64,000 nt of DNA from Siphonodentalium dalli (Eukaryota > Mollusca > Scaphopoda > Gadilida > Siphonodentaliidae): assembly GCA_032622095.1 (NCBI GenBank), contig CP136069.1:70827319-70891318 (forward strand). The letters run 5' to 3'. Each line of letters starts with the position of its first letter. The stretch's first letter is position 1. Below, in pieces: positions 58,451 to 64,000 of the stretch. The position numbers and the translations under genes are program-made. Under the pieces are notes generated by a model that saw only the letters and a program-made list of their open reading frames with translations, did not search any database and was not told the origin of the DNA.

Positions 58451-59860
58451 TGTACACAAATGTACATGTCTTGTTGTTGCGCAAACGTGACCGTTTACTT
58501 CCCGATTGTCGTCTATTTAGATTCCATACGATAATTCACATTTCAAAACCTAGCGATTGTTTCGTTTTCTGGGATCAAATTAGGTTAAGCCTTTCTATAC
58601 TAAAGCATAATTGACAAGTAGTTGTCCCATTATTATCTAAACATTTCCCTCAATAAATAGGACTCCTTCTGTACCTTTCATTATATGTCGTCTGCTTATA
58701 TTACCAGAACTTCCCTCCAAATTAATAATAAACAATTCAGATATACACTTTTGACTGACAAATCATCCGAGCTGCAGGTGAGTGGTGGATTACACGTATT
58801 CCTCTCCGAGGACCAGTATTGTGTCATAGTCAACGACAAGACATGCAATATTTATTATATTACATTATATTATATTATTTCGCGCCCCGCGTGTATAATG
58901 TTTCGCTCATTCTTGGTATACATGGGCCATGGGCGTTTTATTTATAGAAATGGGAATTTTTTGGGACGGATTAAAAGTCGAACTGCGACCCGGAGGCCGA
59001 GTTCGGTAAAAGGTGAAGTTGGGAATTCTGGTAATATGCATGAGAAACCTTCAGTGATAAACCGTATATAGTTGTTGTAATAATTTGAAGGATTAGTTGT
59101 TTTAACGGAATTATGAGTTGGTCATTCGTGAAACCAATATATTTTATATTCTATAATTACAATCATATAATATATGGTCTTGACCATTTCTGACATTGGT
59201 TTTCTTGTATTATATTATGTTGAACATTGGTGTCAATTCTCACATAATTTCTGTCTGATTTTGCCAGATTTGTATTTACCGTGAATCTATTTTACAATTT
59301 ATGGCAATCTTTTGACGATGGCGGTAGAGCATAACTATTTTATTATTTACATCTAACAGCACCACTTCATGGTTAATGCACTTATTTCTATCAGCACGTC
59401 AGTAGCAAATACATATTGGCGAAATTTCAAAACAGAAAATGAAGTGATAAATAACGTGCAATGCATTACAAAAATTAGGACTGTCCGCTTGCCAACCAAA
59501 CGGACAAACTATTAAATACATTGGACAGCTATGATCGGAGATGTGTTAGATCTTTAAAATTCACAATGGATCTAATGCTAGACCGATATTGCAACAAGCA
59601 TCGTACAACGTATATTTTCAGACTGGTCATGTCTCCATGCAGCAATCCGACTGGGCGAAAAGAGTCTGTTACTATAAATAGAAACAGAATAGTAGGCGAG
59701 TGAGAATCTTACTGGGGTTATATCGTAATAGTATAGCAATGTGCAGCCAATCAGAACGCTAGAGTCACACAAGAAAACTAAGATGCATGCATCAGGTCGG
59801 CCGTGAACTATCTACCATAGAATTGTTGTAGCTATCGATTATACATTTTGAAACACCTGT
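58451..59860. other. Non-coding stretch, nothing recognised
   Basis: No exon, repeat array or inverted repeat could be supported. The ORFs at 58685-59071 and 59521-59703 lack any domain or splice context. Confidence 0.45.
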
Positions 59861-59910
59861 CTGTATGTATGTATGTATGTATGTGTGTATGCGTGAATGC
59901 ATGTGTGTAT
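59861..59910. repeat. (GTAT)n microsatellite
   Basis: About six GTAT tetramers, then degenerate GTGTATGC and GTGTGTAT units. Confidence 0.9.
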
Positions 59911-59929
59911 GTGTTATAGACTCTAACAC

Positions 59930-60720
59930 TGCTCGAATTTGGTATTTAACGTGTCAACTTGACCTCGCTCATAGGCATGTTTCTGGACCTTGACCGATCC
60001 GACTAAAAATTTGTGTGTAGGACTACTTCGATCCCGGGAGCAATATGGACGGGTCCAATTTCACGTGGGACCATGTTCTCGAACGTGCTGATATAGGCAT
60101 GTTTCTGGACCAATTGAACAATAGTTTGGCCAGACGCTGTATATACTGGGTACTGTCCAGATGGAGGCGATCACAAAAAAAATCCCTAACTAGCCCGAAC
60201 GAAGTCGAGTTAATCAGCTAGTTTAATATATATTTTGGACATTTGTCTGTCTGTTTGTCTGTTAGCTATGGCCGGGAAAACTGCCGGACAGATTTGACGA
60301 AATTTGATACCTAGGGGAAATTATTTCCAGGGAGTATTTTGGACGGGTCAAATCTTGATCCCGACCTGACTTTGACATTCAAAAAGATCAATTCAAGGTC
60401 AAATCTGGTAAAACGGAAGTATTTCAACGAAATTTGATACCTACTGTTACTTTTGTCCCAGGAGTGTTTCGGGTGGGTCAAATCATGACCCTGACCTGAT
60501 CTTGACATTCAAAATTGTCAATTCAAGGTCAAATCGGGTATAAAGCCGGGCGGATTTCGACGGGTACTTTTGTCGTGACTTTTGTCCGGGGAGTGTTTTG
60601 GACGGGTCAAATCGTGACCCCGACATGACCTTCACCTTTAAAATAGTCAATTCAAGGTTAAATCGCGCATTTCTCCGAAAATCAGAGGGGAACATCCCGG
60701 ACGAAGTGGGGTCCACGAGC
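59930..60720. repeat. Interspersed element with three tandem ~130-bp units
   Basis: GACGGGTCAAATC or GGTGGGTCAAATC, followed by GACC..GACCTGA, TTGACATTCAAAA and GTCAATTCAAGGTCAAATC, recurs starting near 60343, 60471 and 60602. The left part has TTTGTCTGTCTGTTTGTCTG and GGCCGGGAAAACTGCCGGAC. Some features (CTAGCCCGAACGAAGTCGAG against CGGACGAAGTGGGGTCCACG at the right) suggest loosely inverted ends. Open frames over it are repeat-derived. Confidence 0.65.
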
Positions 60721-60839
60721 TACTATTATATATTTCTAGATTTAGTTACAAACTAAATACCTGTATATTGTACAAAGAAATGTTTGACAAATATATCTGT
60801 ATCAATATTACCATACGGGTCATTAAAATAGAAACGACG

Positions 60840-62170
60840 AAACAAATTTTGAAGGGTGCATGTATCAGGTAAATTTTTATATTTCAAATGATGACAGGAA
60901 TGCAGAAAGTTGAAGTACCTACGTAATACTGGCTATCCGCATGAAGAGATATACATGTATATAAAAACCAGATGAGGGATATGTCTGTACAGTTGCTAAA
61001 CAATTCAGTCATGCAAAAGAGGATCAAAGAGTAAGATACCAAATTGCTGCCTGTGGTAATGTTTTTTAACGAAATTCGGGAAAATTAGATTACTCTCACC
61101 CTGGTTATCCAGAAGATAATTGTGGAATCTGATGACGATCGGACAAGGGTGTCGTCTGCATGTAGGATCAACCAAATTATTTAGCCATAAAAATAGTAAA
61201 ATTGAAGATCACCGCTGGCATTGATGTCTTCACAAGGACAGTTTGAGAACAAAATATGGCTCACATCTAGCGGTGACCCAAAATATCCACATAAGAAAAA
61301 GTTCTCCCATAAAAGCTGGCTGCAGGGTGCGCCAATTGATTCAAATTCGAAATTTAGCAGGGTGTACTGCTTGTGGCCATGTTTTCCCCGCAAATTTGAT
61401 AGACTGATGGACAAAACCACTGAATCCGTTGAATCAATATACATGTATACATGGATTAATTTATATGCATTGTTATACACAGTACTGGTATATAAAGGTA
61501 CTGAAAATAACTATATTACTAGTATACACAAAATAAACCATATATCATGGCTATGGGTTCTAATATCCGAACATGACAGCTGAGAACTTGGTGTGAATTA
61601 AAGAGTGGTGGTTTCTCAAGCATATCTAACCCTCCACGTTAGAAACATGCCATTAAATGTCATAAGTATAATCTAGCTTGAGGACAGAAGTGATCCATAA
61701 AACCCCCCTTAATTCAACCAGGTCCTCGCGCGATGTATGATCGATCACATGATGATCTAGGGGGATTAGAATTGATGTATAAAAACAGCACTGCATGTAA
61801 ATATAAAATAAAATAGTGCTACATCTTATTACAGAGTATTGCCATATATAATCAGTGATTATACAGACAGTCTGACAAAATAAAGTTTCAGTGACACTCT
61901 ATCCGAAGAGGGGAATAATTTCATCTGTTACAGTCAATGGAGCAATTATGAATCTGGAAAGGTGAAATTTCTAAGTAATACTAGATATCGACATGACGCG
62001 ATAAAATATAACGTAAATGCAATATGGCCGCTGGCGACCATTTTTTCCTATGAAATTAAAAAAATATTTGATAGCTCTCATCTGATAGATCAATATCAAG
62101 ATAAATATGAAGTTTGGTGATGATCGGATGAGTGAAGTGGACTGTGGTCTGTGCTAAACGGTTTAGTAAT
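60840..62170. repeat. Diverged copies of one interspersed repeat
   Basis: At about 60840-61190 and 61905-62170 the same order appears: a GAAAG.TGAA.T.CTA.GTAATACT block, GATATC..CATGA, AATG..ATATGGC or GTGGTAATG, ACCATTTTTTCCTATGAAAT or GTTTTTTAACGAAAT, CTCTCA.C.TG.T and GATGA.GATCGGA. A third, weaker copy is near 61360-61420 (GTGGCCATGTTTTCCCCGC, GATAGACTGATGGA). The ORFs at 61181-61583 on both strands fall here and are not called. Confidence 0.5.
61574..61727 (-). repeat. Foldback-like repeat, copy 2
   Basis: Reverse-complement partner of 43335-43484. The left end CAGCTGAGAACTTGGTGTGA corresponds to the other copy's right end, and the right end AATTCAACCAGGTCC to its left end. Confidence 0.65.
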
Positions 62171-62171
62171 G

Positions 62172-62480
62172 CTTAAAAAGATTCTTACCTTAATATTTTT
62201 ATGTTCACTTTATAAACTTCACTGAGTCATCTTTGTCATGTATTGAGTTTGATATCTTTTGTTAACAGTTTATAAATCATGTATGTCTCATGTTTGTTAT
62301 TTTAATTTATGTGTTTATTATCATTAAATAAAGTTGCATTCCTTAAAAAGATTCTTACCTCAATGTTTTTATGTTCACTTTATAAACTCCACTGAGTCAT
62401 CTTTGTCATGTATTGAATTTGATATCTTTTGTTAACAGTTTATAAATTATGTATGTCTCGTGTTCGTTATTATATTATAT
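62172..62480 (+). repeat. Tandem duplication, 170-bp unit
   Basis: Both copies begin CTTAAAAAGATTCTTACCT and continue through TTTATGTTCACTTTATAAAC, GAGTCATCTTTGTCATGTAT, TTGATATCTTTTGTTAACAG and TTTATAAAT.ATGTATGTCT. Identity is very high, so the duplication is recent. The first unit ends ATTAAATAAAGTTGCATTC, which could be a LINE-type 3' end. Confidence 0.9.
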
Positions 62481-63564
62481 ACACTTTATAGTGTGTTTTC
62501 AAAACGAAAAAAAATTGAATAAAATCAACAAATTTGTAAATTTAAAAACAATTCAAACGTTGTTGTATTCCATGTCCCAGCCCGGACATATACACCAAAT
62601 TTCAATAATATTCATTGAGAAACAACGGACCAAACGCTATATAACACCCGTATACATCTTTTATTCCGAATCGGACTCGGGTACATGTTATAGTAGGTAC
62701 CGAATTGACACACGTCGACTGGGCGAGTTGGCCATGGGGCGATTAGGCCGATTCCGGCACATTCTATAATCTACCGTATGTATCCGTTTACGCGTAGTTT
62801 ACTTTAGAAAGTTCCGCAATTAATACCGTAAATAGAGCGACCTTATTTGACAGAGAATGCCTCTGTTATTGATTATCAAGTTGCTGTACATTAAAAACGA
62901 CAAATTCACATGCTCGTTCAAGCGCAGTAGTCTATTTTCCCCATGTTAAAGGACATCCACAAATACTAAATAACGCTAACCTACTGCCGAATGTTTGACA
63001 CGACAACTGTTAACATATTTGGGCTGAATTCATCTGACGCGGTATTATTCCTCAAAATAAACAACAAAACCATCGTTACTTGGAAATGTAGTTTGGGCTA
63101 ACATTTACATAAATCCTCCAGATCAATTATCCGACACACACGTCAGATGAAAAAGTCACATGAAGTAACCGGCCAAATTGGCCGAAATGAGATACAATAC
63201 ACACACACACACACATATATATGTGTGTGTGTCGCTTTAAATATAGCATTATCTCTTCCCGGCAACAATTACAACATATTGTTTTTATAAAATAATAACA
63301 GAGGCCTACCTGCAACGCGAGCATTCACACTATCTTTATGAAATGGAGTCTCCCATTCAGTAATCACAGTATACATGCTGTTAATTAAATGTAAACATAC
63401 GACAGACAAACGGGAACTATTATAAGTGCATAGGAATTTCTATTAATTGGTGGGAAATATTCATATACTATAATTTAGTATGTGAACATTTGCTTTGGGA
63501 ACTACTCATCAGTGACTATTTAGAAACGAAAGCGCTAAAGCGACAATTTTACTCCAGGTATAAA
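62481..63564. other. Non-coding stretch
   Basis: No exon is supported. A (CA)n/(TATA)/(TG)n palindromic microsatellite lies at about 63197-63233. Confidence 0.5.
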
Positions 63565-64000
63565 AACCTTGAATTGAATTGTTTATTAGCAAAGTCAACA
63601 TCTAAGTTGCAACATGCCATACAACTTATTTACACAACATTATACAAACAATACACAACATACATATATATCAATAAATGAGTTCATCATATTATATGAT
63701 ATTGATAATAAATACAAATAATGCTAATACATTTGGGAATATGTTTTCTGAAATGGTTTCATATAATATTTACATTATTTATAATATAATGTAATACTTG
63801 CTTCATGGTAACTTTATAAATGCTAATTTTAAGAAAATGCTCACTCTTTTCAATATACTTATGTTAGGGTTTTCCCAGTAATACTTCGGTATATAGGTTT
63901 CTCGCAGATCGTTGAGTTCAGTACACAAAATAACAAAATGGTATTCATCACATACATTTTCGCCACATAACGGGCATTTCGTGTCTTTACATGTACTTTT
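63565..64000 (-). mobile_element. 3' end of a CR1/L2-like LINE, cut by the window edge
   Basis: Minus-strand sequence enters at 64000 within ORF2, stops at 63803, and continues as an AT-rich 3' UTR to about 63565, where CTAATAAACAATTCAATTCA marks the end with a short ATTCA-type repeat. Such a repeat in place of poly(A) is usual for CR1/L2 elements. Confidence 0.75.
63803..64000 (-). CDS. LINE ORF2 C-terminus (partial)
   Basis: An open frame of 65 codons and a stop, partial at the window edge. It contains CPLCGENVCDEYHFVILC, a Cys/His knuckle equivalent to CPLCTKRHIGDELHYLLEC in the 47-53 kb LINE, then LNDLRETYIPKYYWENPN, which is a common continuation in this ORF2 type. No frame damage is visible within the part shown. 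The reverse transcriptase itself should lie beyond 64000. Related to but clearly diverged from the internal LINE. Confidence 0.78.
   Translation of the reverse strand, partial: KSTCKDTKCPLCGENVCDEYHFVILCTELNDLRETYIPKYYWENPNISILKRVSIFLKLAFIKLP

Noticed and set aside
61181-61583. Overlapping 99- and 120-codon ORFs on opposite strands
   Set aside because: They fall in an interspersed repeat with diverged copies at 60.9 and 61.95 kb in which the frames are not kept.

Overview
This window looks like nuclear genomic DNA from a metazoan, most likely a lophotrochozoan marine invertebrate (mollusc, brachiopod or relative). The grounds are AT-rich DNA with very low gene density, spliced exons with GT/AG boundaries, many transposon remnants, a very high density of the palindrome TACATGTA, and a C-type lectin receptor tail (Cys cluster, basic-acidic helix, DDR.SA motif, transmembrane segment) of a kind I associate with lophotrochozoan membrane lectins. 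The species call is inference. There are no operons, and most long ORFs are chance or low-complexity frames.

Host genes: every host exon I can support is on the minus strand and is short. Reading from high to low coordinates: a C-type lectin domain (CTLD) second-half exon at 58131-58333; a CTLD first-half exon at 55105-55274; then 26542-26713 (CTLD first half), 10719-10969 (CTLD second half) and 4057-4328 (Cys-rich stalk, transmembrane segment, stop). The last three have compatible splice phases (1-2, 2-1, 1-end) and would join into one CTLD plus a membrane anchor, so they probably form the 3' end of a large CTLD receptor gene with introns of about 16 and 6 kb. The 58 and 55 kb exons belong either to the same gene or to a tandem neighbour. 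A further small terminal exon (9008-9121) is possible but weak.

Mobile elements: a decayed Crypton-type tyrosine recombinase (12.5-14.2 kb, minus); an ORF1 remnant of a Jockey-like LINE (16.2-17.3 kb, minus); a CR1/L2-like LINE (46.76-53.3 kb, plus) with zinc-knuckle/SGNH-esterase ORF1 and an endonuclease/reverse-transcriptase ORF2 broken by stops and frameshifts; and the 3' end of another LINE at the right edge (63.57-64.0 kb, minus). Two elements begin with a G-run plus TCG and have 9-bp target duplications (18.2-24.3 kb and 40.8-42.7 kb). This is Mutator-like. The first encloses a 4.3-kb foldback structure, and the second interrupts a short TIR element. Many small TIR or palindromic elements fill the introns.

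Satellites and simple repeats: a (GTT)/(GTA) microsatellite block (5.2-6.1 kb), an ~85-bp tandem array (6.2-6.8 kb), a 93-bp array of about 25 units with higher-order structure (38.2-40.5 kb), a ~130-bp array (60.3-60.7 kb) and several shorter tandems.

The likeliest points of interest are the nested G-run TIR elements, the LINE ORF2 with an unusual ~530-residue N-terminal extension containing a long Asp tract, the higher-order 93-bp satellite, and the series of unrelated 125-210 bp near-palindromes.
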